Part shown: piece by piece, positions 12,092-25,100 of the stretch
Layout: each line of letters opens with the position of its first letter
Position numbering within the stretch: position 1 is the stretch's first letter
From: Rotaria socialis
Taxonomy: Eukaryota > Rotifera > Eurotatoria > Philodinida > Philodinidae
DNA: 64,000 nt
Direction: 5' to 3'
Assembly (NCBI GenBank): GCA_905331475.1
Contig: CAJNYU010001901.1
Coordinates: 62,001 to 126,000, forward strand
Program-made: the position numbers and the translations under genes
The notes under the pieces: model-generated
The model's database searches: none
What the model saw: only the letters and a program-made list of their open reading frames with translations
Told to the model about the DNA's origin: nothing

Positions 12092-13450
12092 TTAATCTTG
12101 TATGGGCCCACTTGTCTCAGGCGTATGATCGGTATTCGATAAAATTAGATCAAGTATTTCAATACATTTGTCTATTTCAGCTATGGTATTGTAGTGTAGC
12201 GCAGAAAGGCGAACTACACCATCAATAATATCTAATCCTCTAGCTGTCACTAATCGGTAACCATACATATGACCATTACGACAAGCTATTTTATGTTCAT
12301 GGAGATGTTTGACAATATCGGTTGACGATAAACGCGTTGAACTAAAGCTAATAGTCGGTAATCGATTTTTGGTCGACCGTTGGCCAAGAACAATTACGTC
12401 AGGTTTTGTAAAAAGATATTGAACAAGCCGTTCAACAAGTGGACGTTCAAAATCAGCAAATATATTGTATGCTTGTTCAATTGTTTTTCTTGTTGGTTGA
12501 TCCTTAGGAGCATTAGCGACTTGCTCAAAATAGGATTTGATGCCTAAAACACCTGCACATGCTTCATGACTAATACATCCGAGTTCGTATTGATATGAAA
12601 CATCTGTTTGTGGAATAAAAAAGTGATTGGGTCCAGCTGATATATCAATAAGTTCTTTCCAAGCAGCATTTGAGCCATATAAAACAGCCAAATGAGGACC
12701 ATAGACCTAAATGTAGAATATTACCAATGAAGTCTCTCCTATGATTCTCTCATAAATAGACAATAACAATTAAAGCTATACTGTAAAGCTCACTTTATAA
12801 AGACTGAATACATAAAAATCAACATCCCACTGGCGAACATCTATAGCTCGATGTGGAGCATATGCTACACCATCAACAATAACACGAGCACGGGGACATT
12901 TTTGTCGGACAAGTTTCACAATAGCTTCAACGTCTAAAACTTCACCAATAAGATTACTCGCATGTGGTATAGCCACAATTCGTGTACGTTCTGATAATAA
13001 AGCTGATAGATCATCAATATTTATTCGATCGTGTGCTTTCCATTCGATAACTTTTCCTTGCAATTTAGTCCAAGCACCATAATTAGCTTCATGTGCAATA
13101 TTGGTCAAAACTATTTCATCATCTACATTTGTGATCAGTTTATCGAAAGCGTGAGCTAACGTATGAACTAACTGAGTAGTACTCGAACCAAAAACAACTT
13201 CACCAATGCCACTACCATTCATGATTTCGCGACAAAAATCATGCGCTTCTTTCACTATTTGTGTTGCTTCCTTTGATTGCTCATATTGAGCAGCAATTTG
13301 AACATATGATCTTGAATAATATGTTGAAATAGAAGTAATCACTGATACAGGCACCTGGCTGCCGCCTGCATTTTCCAAAAAAATCCAATTAGGATGTTCA
13401 CGAAAAAAAGGAAATTCACTGCGTAGCTCTTCTTGTTTGACGGCTGACAT
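12092..13450 (-). CDS. Class-V aminotransferase fold PLP enzyme, cysteine desulfurase-like
   Basis: Two exons on the minus strand: 13450-12794 and 12706-12092, 423 aa, joined across an 87-base GT-AG intron. The protein begins MSAVKQEELR (an alternative in-frame ATG lies 21 bases upstream) and contains ENAGGSQVP, HEANYGAW (the pyridine-ring-stacking His region), DGVAYAPHRAID and DFYVFSLYK. Lys219 in SLYK should form the PLP Schiff base; it is the last residue of exon 1 and continues as VYGPHLAVLYG. This resembles the SufS-like 'VC1184' branch of the class-V family rather than mitochondrial NFS1. No SufS active-site Cys loop is obvious, although IACRNGH is present. The substrate is unknown. The branch is mainly bacterial, so horizontal origin is plausible but untested. 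Confidence 0.85.
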
Positions 13451-13471
13451 TTTGTTTGAAACAAGTATCAA

Positions 13472-14453
13472 TGAAAGAAATTCGCCATGAGATCGGTTAT
13501 CGCTATCTTACAACGTCAACAAGCCACATGGCTAGGTAAAACAATACTATTTATATGAAAATTGCATTCAAGTAAGCAACAAGAAAAGTGTACGTTTTAT
13601 CATGTTCTTGGTGATGCGCATGTTACAAGGGAGATAGGTGTGTTTCTCGTAAAGTTTATGAGAGTGAAAACTCTACTGAAATATGATATTGACATATTTT
13701 TTAATTGGTTATTTCTTGGTAGTGAGAAGCTCGAACAAATGTAAGTTAAACGAAAAAATATCTCCAAGGATACGGATTAAAGAAGAATTTTTCTCTAGTG
13801 TGCAACACTTACAGATGCCATGCTATTAAGACAGTTTAATTTGCTGGAAATCAAACTATAGGTGAAGAATAAGAAATTTAAAAAAGTATCTTTTCATTTA
13901 TTTTAATCTTTTGTGGAGAGAATCTTTACTCGATGCAGAACATTGACACTCAAGAAAAATGAGGGGTGTTCAAAGACTGAGGATTAGGAATTCCTCATCA
14001 GTTCCCCTACTGTTCCGTGCATACTAAAGGTAAAAATATGGAATATTCACGATAATTTTTGTTTTTACACTCATTTTCACTTGAAAAATTGTGAGAATCA
14101 ATGGTTTCATGCAAAAATTATTTTTAAAACAGCAATATCGCAACTTTCGTGAATGGTGGAAGTGTGAGGGAGCCTATAGTTTATTCCCATTTCCTCTAGG
14201 AATGATCACAGCGGCACTGACAATTCCTCGACACATTAGGAATTCCTATTTCTCAGCCTTTGGGTACTGCTGAAAAGTTTTGGATTTGATCTGGTATATT
14301 GTTTTGAAGCACGCTGTCCTATTATCAACAGATTATACATCCAATATTGATAAAAAAAATAAGCGATCTCGTTTACTATGAGAAATAAACATTTTGATAA
14401 AAGATTGCAAAATTTTTCGTTATTTTTATTAATTGAAAAAAATAGATATATTA
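13472..14453. other. Intergenic stretch between two minus-strand genes
   Basis: Contains no supportable gene. A MITE-like imperfect inverted repeat lies at about 13971-14262. The promoter of the PLP enzyme should be near 13460-13560. Confidence 0.5.
13971..14262. mobile_element. Possible MITE with imperfect terminal inverted repeats
   Basis: The left end reads CAAAGACTGAGGATTAGGAA and the right end is an imperfect reverse complement (CAAAGGCTGAGAAATAGGAA when read on the minus strand), spanning about 290 bases. There is no coding content and no clear target duplication. It may be a short decayed element or coincidence. Confidence 0.4.
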
Positions 14454-17400
14454 CTACCAGACAATACATTTTTTTACTCGACTATTTCCTTGACCAGGTT
14501 GACATTTGAATACTCGATCGAATTCAACAAAATTCGATGTAGGACCAATGACTCTAGAACAATAGATAAATTCAATAGAATCAATATTTTAAGTCTCGCT
14601 ATTTACCTAAATTGTCCTAACGAATGTACATCAGATAAAACACGATTCATTGCATACGAATCAGTCATTTTTGAACACCATGTATGAGCATAATTAATAA
14701 AAAACATTTGTTCAGGTGTATATTTTGACAGGCCAGGAAGCTTTTTATCGGCATTTGGATTAGCTTGTGCCCATTTTTGATAAGCCTATAACATATACGT
14801 CGTTATCTATTTCGCTTAATTATAAAATAAAATTTACTAACAAAAAATGATTCTCGTAATCCTCCATTATCAGCAATATCTTCACCTTGTGTTTGATTTC
14901 CATTTGCCTTAAAAAATAAAATATTGCATCAAAAACCAAAGCTTGACAATGGCACGAAAGCTTAAAATATAACCTTCATATTAATATTGGGTACAGTAAA
15001 ATTACTATATTGATCGACAATACAAGTTTTACGTTCATTAAATTCTTGGACGGTTTCTTTAGTCCACCATGGAATTCGATTTCCATCTTTATCAAATTGA
15101 CGACCACTATTATCAAAACCATGAGTAATCTCATGTCCTACAACTACTCCAATACCTTGAGACGAAAACAAAAAACACTTAATTATCAAAGTTATTTATT
15201 CAAGTAAATACTTACCGCCATAATTTAAATATCTAAAAAAAGCAGAATTAAGAATGATTGAAATGTATAAGCAGGAAGGATCTTACTTTGGTGCATCTCT
15301 ATCAAAAAATGGCATTTGAAGAATACCAGCAGGAAAAGCTATAAATAGAAAAATAGAAGACGATAGATAGGAAAACCAAAATATACTAATTTGATTTTTC
15401 GACGGTGCATAAAAAGCATTGACAACAGTAGGTGCCGTAAAACCCCATGCTTTACGATCAACAGTTTTTCGTAGAATTTGAAATTCTTCTTTTGCTTTTA
15501 TTTGAATCAATTTTAAAACATTATTTATGTACGAGGAAGTGAATTTGTACTAAAGAATTCAAAGAAAAATAACTGCAATAAGCACGAAACAATTCTTTGA
15601 TCGCAAGAATTTCTATAAGGCGAAGCAAATTTTTTCTATTGAGTTCGAATCCTAGTGAAACGACTAAACTAAGATCTATCTATTAACTTTCGAGGCATGT
15701 ATCTCACGTCGGCATATTGTGTTTCCAATTGTGTCATATTATCACCAGCTAAATAATCAGGATATCCAATTTTTTCATCGATAGCTTCAGCCTACAAATA
15801 AAGTGTTGGCATTGAATTTCTTTTCTAATTGATCTTACTTTTTCTATTGCTTTTTTTCGTGACGCTTCATCCATCCAAGAAGATTTTTCAATCATATCAC
15901 TAAATGATTTTCGAATATTGCCAATCATTTCCGATGACTTTAAATAATAACATTTATTGGACATAAAAAAGAGACATGTTTTTTAACATTACTTGAATTC
16001 GAGCATTATCATCAAAATATTTTTTAATATACAGAGCCGAAACAGCAAAACCCATATTACCATTAACAAAATTACCACATATTATTTTACGTGATACATC
16101 AGATGTTGTTCCTCGAAATATATGTTGAAAATTTTCTTTTATACTACGAAATCGTTTCGGCATATTATCAACACGATGCATCATAAAACGCCATACGATA
16201 TAATTTTGAAGTAAACGTGCTGAAGTTTGATCAATAATTGATGAAACATTATTCAAATATTCGAGTTCATGTACTGTTACAACATCACTATCGTCTAGAG
16301 TGACACCGCTCCATGCATATGCTGAACGTAAATACGTAGAAAAATCAAACTATTAAAATGAAAACAGAGTAGAATAAATCATGTATGTATAATAACTGGG
16401 CTAACACTAGTTTTTAATAGATCTGTAAGGCTGCCAACAGTGGTACGAATTGTTGCATTTGGTCGACCTCGTCGTTCTTCAGTTGTCCAATAGTGCTGTG
16501 TAAAATCGAATAAATTCTTATGTGTATCTCCAAAAAAATAAAAACAAGTAACTTACTTTGGCGATTTCTTTTTCAAATGCAAATATATCATTCACATCGG
16601 TGTCCACCATCGATGTATTATCGGATAATTCTTTCGCCAAGTCGCGGATAAATTCTCGATAGGCAACAGTAATTTTTGATTCATTGGAATAATATTGGCG
16701 TTGACCTAAGCCAATATCGCTTTGCCCAATCTAATTATTATTAGAAGTAGAAAATTAAACCATCGAAATCTTCTTTACTTACTACAAGATCATATTGTTG
16801 CGAGTTTTTTTCATCTACTGATGTGCCTATACCGAATATGATATCATTGTTGTATTTGCGTAATTTAAGTAGAAGATCGAATAGATTGAACGTTGAATTA
16901 TCCCATGATGAGCCTTCTAGTATAGGCCAACCACCCAATTCATTATTTACTATTGAGAGAATTGTGTCAGTGCCCTCGTCTTCAATATTTTGTTCGTTGA
17001 CACACGAATTATATAGTATGCGAGCATTATCAAGAGCTGTTGGCTCAGCTGTATCATTGCTAGGTGGTGGAGTCAATATATCTATACATTAATAAGATAC
17101 AGATATCGAACATTTCTATAGATTGAATCCTACCGACAACATTGTAATCTAATTGAGTTCGTAATGTAGAGAACGTATTTATTGAATCCGCTAGAAACGT
17201 ATTTTTGCTTTTGAAATCACTGATCTATTTTCATTATTTTCTTCTTACCGTCGTCGGGTATTCGAGAGTTTTTAATCCAAGTTCCACAAACAAAATGATA
17301 AAAATCTTCGCAGGGTTCAACTGTTTCATCAAGACTTTCAATCAAATAGTTAGCTAAAATGTCAACCTAACGACGATATCAGTTTCTTTTCCGAATGAAA

Positions 17401-17731
17401 TTTACCTGCTTTAACACAATAAGGCGTTACACACAATTCATTGTCCACTAAAATATCGAGAATAGTGTTCTTGCAAGATAGTTATTAGCATGCAATACCG
17501 TTTTTTTGCGCAGCTTTACTTTTCAAACCCAATATAACAGCTAATACAGCTGTAGAGGCAAACAAAATTCCGACAAGTGTACCGAGCACTATAAAAGGTC
17601 GTTTCGAACGAGATTGTGAACCTTCTGATTCTCTCATCGTGCTATAAAAATAAATACAATTAGGAATCACTTCTTATGATTCGTTCATACCTTAGTCGTT
17701 TCAATGTTCCCTGACTGAATTGAGCCTTCAT
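14454..17731 (-). CDS. M13 family zinc metallopeptidase (neprilysin / endothelin-converting enzyme-like)
   Basis: Eighteen exons: 17731-17691, 17641-17499, 17447-17406, 17353-17249, 17190-17134, 17081-16783, 16730-16557, 16495-16406, 16349-15993, 15937-15839, 15791-15708, 15549-15387, 15338-15287, 15232-15216 (17 nt), 15155-14974, 14907-14842, 14785-14607, 14553-14454. Sum 2250 nt, 749 aa, the usual length. Type II topology: short cytoplasmic tail, one membrane segment at about residues 30-53, then the ectodomain. Catalytic motifs: HEITH at about 582-586, GEDIAD at about 643-648 (third zinc ligand Glu644), [11 protein letters not shown] upstream and C-terminal CIVW. Paired family cysteines such as EPCEDFY and VCGTW are present. 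Members cleave extracellular peptides on the amino side of hydrophobic residues. All key residues are intact; which peptide it processes is unknown. Confidence 0.93.
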
Positions 17732-20027
17732 ATTTCTATATATTCCAAAGCCGATGGTCTGAAGTAAGAAAATTTTTCAAATACATAAAATCTCAACTCC
17801 AAAAACAGAAATATGTCAACAAAATATATTAATTCTTATCTTGTTAGTCATCTCAAAACATCATGAGTTACATGGATATGTGGTGTATGAATACTGATAA
17901 GATAACAATAGCAATAATGCAAGAACTACATAAAAACTAGTATTGTAAATAAATATTCAAGCGAATGACATTCGTTTAATATTATATAGCTAAAAGAAAA
18001 CTTTCGTAATAGTTTTTAAATGCAATGTAAATTATTATCGATTCAAATAAATTATATCTGTACTAATATTAAATTTTACTATCGAAATTTAATAGAAGAG
18101 ATTTCATTTATTATAGTTTCATGTCTATTTCTGTATCTGTTGCATAGTTGTAGAAGCTATTTGACGCAGTATGTGATAAATGTGTTATAGAAAACAAACT
18201 GAACTGTTTATTCAAAGACTCAAGAAATACATCGACACCAGAAAGTTTTCAGGATTACTTGATCGTAGGATAGAAACAGATTCTTCCATTATAACGTCCA
18301 CCAAATAGTATACAGATAAAAGTCATTACACATAGTATGACTAATTCTATTATCAAGTAAAATGATTATATGTGAGTTACTTCCGAAAGAATATTCAACT
18401 CTTAAATCGTACAGTTCGAGTCCGGCTTAAACTTGAATCTGCCATCGAATCATTCAGCACTTGAACGAAACTATTTGAGACAATCGATTGGTTTAGTACA
18501 TTGCAAGCCACAATCCTCGTTCAATACTTGAAAAACTATTATCGCCAATTACTAAATTAGTTAGCTCTGAATAAATTTGCGCTGCTGCGTTTTATAGACT
18601 GAAAAACTATCCATGGATTGCTTCAAGTATGATGTTTTCATTTGAGACCACCAACGCGTATCTTGCGGTTATCATCAAACGAGAGATATTTATGAATTGT
18701 TCTATATTTAAATGAAAATATTTTGCCACATAACACGTACAACAACAAAACCACATTACAAAAGACTTTGCTCGAAAGAAAAACTATATTTTTCTGAAAA
18801 CGAATAGTGAACATATCTATTCATTAGTGTTGAACGAGATTCTTCACGTTGTTCGATTGATTAATCAACATAAAATCATAGTTTTATATGAATAGGTCAT
18901 TATAAAATTTTGAATGCATTTTGTCAATTGTAGTATATTGAATTCGACGGCTGCTTCGTTATTGAATGAAATATTAAAATGAATTCAATCAATATTATAA
19001 TCCATTTTCTGCTTCAAAAAGTCAATACGACACTTTCGCTTTCTTTCATAGTAAAATAGCTTTGCAGTGTTTAAATTGTCCTTCATCTGTTTAAAGCAAA
19101 ATTTATTTTCTAGCACAGCATAATTATATGGATTGATTTTTACATCCAATGAATCTTGAAGAAACAATGTTACTTCTCTCCAAATAGACTAGTTTCAAAT
19201 AATGACAGTAGCTTTTCATATTACAAGCCATTAAGGCAATGTGTGACTTAAAAACAAAATGTCTATTATTCTACTCGTATTTTACTAATAAACAGAAGTT
19301 ATTCTTATATAAATCTATGTTTTTCACTCATTGAAATGATTCCTCAAACACTCAGACGAAGAGGTTACTGTTACCGATTAAGTATAACGCATGCAGATAC
19401 TTTATTTTGAGTTGTCTACCGTTTGCGCTCAAATTACACATCACATTCACTCAGTTCGCAATTGATGCTCTATAGCGAAAAATGAATATGTCGGCTATTA
19501 TCATAAGACAACGCCGATATTTTTTCATATCTAATAGTAGCTTCAATGATTTTAGCTATTGTCATCTTTGATGCGTGTACACACACCTCGGTGAAGCGAA
19601 AAAACGTATGAAGGCTTTCGATATTTAGATAAAGAAAAGTATTCGTAGATTTATTCTTATAGAGGTTAAAATCAAAACTCGGACAGTTTCATCAAAAACA
19701 TATTCAGACATACCCTTTACACAAGAAGTCGTCCTCTAATACCGAGAACAATATGCATACAAAGATTTCAAAAGTACGGCAAAGACAGATGATATTTTTT
19801 ATTGGATAACATCAACATAATTGAAAAGGCCATTGAATCATATGCACTTTGCGATTATTTTGTTATTGGTTTTGTATGTTTGAATACAAAAACAAAAATA
19901 TATAAATGATGTCGGTAGAAAAGAAAAATGGCCATGTTTGATGAATATTTCGGTCCTGCATTCGATATTATCAACGACATATAAAAAAGAAACGTACACA
20001 AACAACTACATTCATACATAAAACACA
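17732..20027. other. Divergent intergenic region between the peptidase and dioxygenase genes
   Basis: About 2.3 kb without coding signal. It must hold the promoters of two divergent genes, the peptidase on the minus strand and the dioxygenase on the plus strand. No clear core element can be named. Confidence 0.5.
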
Positions 20028-21299
20028 ATGACAACATTGAAATATATTCGTCCGCTTTTTCGTTTTCTCAATTGTTCCTCAACATTGACAAGCCAACGCT
20101 TCATTCATATTGAAAGACGTAAAGATCATGTGCGTTTGATTGATAAACATGATACCATGGATTTTCATTATATTTGGTTACGACACAATTGTCCAGCCAT
20201 AGGTAAATCTATTCATCCGAAAACTGGCGAAAGAGTTGTGGATTGCGCTGAAATTCCATCGAACATTGAACCTGAACAAGTTGAATTTGTTGATAGTGAA
20301 AATAAATTGAAAATTACTTGGTCAAAAGATCACACAAGTTCATTTGATTTGTCATATTTATTGGCAAATGCATATGGAAAAAATCGAATCGAAGCTAAGA
20401 AACCACAAGGCAAAGTTGACGACATTGAAATCGTTTATAATAAAGATCAATACGACGCTTATATTAGAAGTTGTTCTGAAAGATTAAAAAAATTTGGGTT
20501 AGTGATTGTTAGAAAACGTAGTTTAGATACAGAGGAAATCATGTAAGTCAAGTATAACACATCATTGAATTCAAATTTATAATCTTTTATGAGTCTAGCA
20601 AAGACTTTTTACCATGTGGCGCATCTGTTGTCGAAACACATTTTGGTCGTATTGAAGATTTACGTACAGATAATATAACAAATGAACATACAGATCAATT
20701 AGGTTATACAGATGCAGCTATTAATCTACATACAGATCAGCCATTTATTGCTGATCCGCCAGGTATATTGATTTGCAATGTTCGTTTTAGGTGTTTTCAT
20801 GTTCTCTATAGGTATGCAATTACTACAATGTATTCGTCGAGCAGACACGGGCGGAGCGAATACGTTAGTAAATGCTGCTCATGCTGCAGTTTATCTTCGT
20901 GAAATCGATCCAAACGCATATTATTTATTAACTACAGTACCGATTCATTTTCATCGAAAACAAAAACAATTCACTAGTCTTCATGTTGGCCCAATAATTC
21001 AAACGGAGGGCGATGAAATAAAACAAATTCGCCATAGCTATTTTACTCTAGCACCATTTAATTTTCCATTTTGGTTAACAACAGCTTATTATGATGCTTA
21101 TCGTAAATATGCATCAATTCTATACGATCCTCAATGTCAGTATAGAGTTACTTTGAACAGTGGAGATTTCGTTATGTATGATAATTTTAAAATGTTACAT
21201 GCCAGAGATTCATTTACTGGGCCAAGACATCTACGCGGAATTTATTTTCGACAAACAGATGTTTGGAAAAAACTTGCAAAATTTGATAAAGAAAAATGA
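20028..21299 (+). CDS. BBOX1: Gamma-butyrobetaine dioxygenase-like 2-oxoglutarate/Fe(II) oxygenase
   Basis: Three exons (20028-20542, 20599-20762, 20812-21299), sum 1167 nt, 388 aa, the same size as animal BBOX1. The N-terminal small domain (about 30-125) is followed by the TauD-type catalytic domain. The iron-binding HxD is in NLHTDQPF (His216, Asp218) and the distal His is in KMLHARDSF (about 356), followed by the 2-oxoglutarate Arg region GPRHLRGIYF. PPGMQLLQC matches the segment after HxD in BBOX1/TMLHE. Expected reaction: hydroxylation of gamma-butyrobetaine to carnitine, or of trimethyllysine if TMLHE-like. The basic, Arg/Phe-rich first 25 residues could be a mitochondrial presequence. 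Odd: the zinc-binding cysteine cluster of BBOX1's small domain is largely absent (HNCPAIGK). BBOX versus TMLHE identity is not decided. Confidence 0.85.
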
Positions 21300-22166
21300 A
21301 TGAAAAGATTTGATTCGTGTTTACTTGAATCAATTAAAAACGTGGAATTGTACGGAACTTTACAATTTATATAAATTTTCATTTTTTGAAATTTTAGCTT
21401 TGTTCTCAAAGGTTCAATTTATAAAAATGATCGGGGTTTGATTAAGACAATAGAATTCATCGAATGCATAATGAAATATTCAGTCAAGTTTTTCTTACAC
21501 ACAATAATCAACACCCTCATGAGGGAATCAATCATACTTGAACTTATCAGGAGTGTGGGAGGATTTTTTTCTTGTGATGAAAACACACACATGCAAACCT
21601 TCTTTTAAAATTCGTGCAATTGAGGAGACAGTTTATTTTATTATTTTTATAAATAAAACAGACTACAGAAAACATACAAATGTGTTACGATTTATGTAGC
21701 ACACATATATGTATAATATAAACATGTATATAGTGACTTATCTTTAAACATAAAGATACACAAAAATAATATTACGAGAAAAAGGAACACTGAAAGACAC
21801 CAATAAAACTCCATGGAAAAAGTATTTATGCAACAATATATTGTCAGCAACAGAAAAGGAACAAATATACTTGATTAACTAGAAAAGAAAAAAGAGCGAC
21901 TAGATTATACTTGATTTTAATTCATAAGCATGTATGTATAGACGGGGAAAGAAAAAGGAAAATTGTTTTTGTTTTTGAGTGAATCTATTGTCCAGAACAA
22001 AAAAGAGAAAAATCGTGTCGTGTGAAGAAATCGTCATATAATCTGACCATTTGAGCGTCGATTATTCTCAAATTTTATTCATTCATTACTTTTGATCGAC
22101 CGGATAAACGTGACCTAAGAATAATATAAATTTAAGAAAAAACCCTAACAAAGACAAACATCTTTT
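21300..22166. other. Convergent intergenic region
   Basis: Lies between the 3' ends of the dioxygenase (+) and kinesin (-) genes and should hold both 3' UTRs. AT-rich; no coding signal. Confidence 0.5.
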
Positions 22167-25100
22167 TTACTTTATTTGCCCGGCAAGTAACGGGTTAAAT
22201 GCATAGAGCCAATCGTGAACATCTTTTTCAGCTAACGGTTGAATAAGAAAACCGCGATATTTTGATACAACTGAAAATGTGTTACGTGCACTCTAAAGAA
22301 AAACGAAAAGGTCTTTTAACAATAAATTAAATAATATTATTCATTTCATACTCGTGTTCCACTGGCTATATCTTCATCATTATATTCGATGCGAGCAATA
22401 GCTAAATTAATTAGTGCCCGTTCAACGGGATCTTTTTCGTGATCATATATAAATGCAAACGGACGTCGTACAACCTAATAAAATATAGAATAATTCTATT
22501 TAACTTGTCAAGAAATAGACATTTATAATGCATACGACGAATCTTTTTATCCAACCAGTTCCTTTTTCTTCCAAGAAATTTAAATAGCCACGTCGTGATA
22601 CAACAGGTGATATTCGAACTTCTTCAATTGATGAAATGTATTTCAATGCCATACCGGATGTATTCATTAAGCTTTCCATTGAACGAGATTTCGGCATACT
22701 CGGAGATATCGAACCAGCTAAACCACGAGCTTGGCTGAACGATGAAATTGAATAAGATGGATCCAAATGTGCGAATCTAAATTTATGTATTTTAATAGTC
22801 AAGTGATTTTAGGAATAGATAGAATCGATGTTAATGCGAAGATTTAATATTCTTCAACTAGAAACTCATAGAATGATTCTTCCGAATATACAACTAAACA
22901 GAAGTATCTAATAAAAACTTGAGTTAGATTAGAGGCAATCTCCTTTTGATATCGTCTACTGATGGCAATATGATATTTTATCACTGATGAGTATCTAATA
23001 TTAGGTTTCTGTAAGATTTAGAGAGGCTTCTTTTTTGTTAGAAAATAATAGATTCACTATGTGTACATTTTTTTCCAAAGATCGTATTATAGAAAATAAA
23101 ACTCTTGAGCTATCTTCAAATCTTTTAAAAAATTACTTCGAAAGATCAGAACTACTAGAAGATGCTTTAATAAACGAATTGATCATATTTGCTGTGTTCA
23201 TATGTAATGGTTGAGTGTTGAATGAGTATGTCGATGTTGATTTAAGCAATGAATGAACTGTTCCATAATCATCCGATAAGAAGCGATCTGTAGTGACCTA
23301 TTCATATTAAAAGAACAAGAAGACAACATTTCAAATTTATAAATAAGAATGGCTAATTTACTTCAATTTCTGGTATAGTTATTTTTCGTACAATTGCAGG
23401 CGGCGGTAACATCAATGATGCACAACGTCGAAGTAAATCTTGTTGACGATTATCAATTGGTTTTGCTGGGTCAATAGAAATTAATGAATATTTAATTTTC
23501 TCTGGTGAATTATCATTGGGTGATGATAACGGATTATCTAAACGATCTTTTACTTGTAGAAAATGTTTTGTATGTTCAACCTAATTGAAAATAGAAAATC
23601 ATATATGTTAAAGAGATTTTACATGCATATAAAAAAAATAGAACGTACACATTCGATTTTATATAATTTTTCTAAATCGTGTTGATGTTCAAAAATTAAT
23701 GAGTCACTTCTTGGTCTCCAACCTTCTAACATTTCTTCGCCGCGTACATAAATTTTTGATGTATCCACAACTTTTCGTTGTCGCCCTTGTATATCAGGAT
23801 TCATAGCTGATGGATCTGATGCTATTATATTCATTGGTGTTGCACGACGTAATTTTAATTCGTAAACAGCTGATACACGATTTGAGTGTTCATTTACTGA
23901 GTCACTAATCGATGATATTATGGCATTGGTTGATGCAAAGAAATTCTTTAAGGATGAACGTATGCGTGACGTTGAATCTCCACCGCGTGGATATAAAACA
24001 AGGCACAGATCTTTTGTTATTATAGCTGGTTGAAAGGAATTTTCCATTTCAAGATACGATGATATTGTTAGATAAACTGAATTTCCGCTTGATGTACAAC
24101 GATTAAGTAATAAAGAATTGTGTAAAGATGAATCCCATGCAACTTCAAAATGATAAAATGTTCGTTCGTCATGTTGTTTTTGAATATAATGAGCCGAAAT
24201 GATATTTAATGATAATACTTGACCATCGGATTCATCAAAAACAGAATCACGCTGACCGCGAATACGACCTGCGTAGAAAAATATAATTATTGATTTTGAT
24301 TTTATTCTTCTTGAAATGTTTTTCTTACCAACAACAACTTCGTGAACATCTTTCCAAATCAAATCAGAACCTGATTCATGGCAAAGAGTGATTCCAATAC
24401 GACGTTGAATACCTTGATGAAGAATAAAGCGACCTGAACATGGAACATCATCCGAATGATCAACGGTTGCAGCAGTATATCTATTTCATGATGATTAATA
24501 AAAATGGCTTGTCTTTTCCCTTCTATTCACATAAGATACTTACTCGCCAGTCGGTGATAATTCAAAGATTTCATACCAAACAAGAAGATCATGTGTAGCA
24601 TGAACTTGATTTGTTGCACTGATAATAATAAAAATAAAGTCACAGTCAACTCTCCAATGAACTATTCTCTATGTAGTTTTTTTTCTGTTGAAATTTATTA
24701 ACCCCTAAGGTACTCTAAAAAATTCAGAACTTTTTTCCCGCACGACACGAGATTCGTTTTTGGATGTTTGATGTAAATATGCTATCAGTGGATTTTTTAA
24801 CGATCTTCTACTTTGAACGAACCTAAGAGCTGTCGTTGGATTAAGTGTTTGAGCAGGAACTGGTTTTGAAAAGGTCACTGAACCTACAGTTGTTGGTGGT
24901 AAACGATGTGTTGTGGTTGAACTAAATAGAATTTAATTTTCTATGAACATAATAGGTTTATGGAATGAATTGAATTACTTATTTTTTGCTGATCCTGAAT
25001 ATTCTTGATAATGACCCATTACTTCGAATACAATCGGTTTGGTTTGAAGATAATCAATAAAAGCATTGGTCACAACAACATTGAACTATAAAAAAATTAA

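Noticed and set aside
15641..15660. GTTCGAATCC, resembling a tRNA B box
   Set aside because: The flanking bases do not form a T-arm stem, no acceptor or D arm fits, and it lies inside an intron of the M13 gene.
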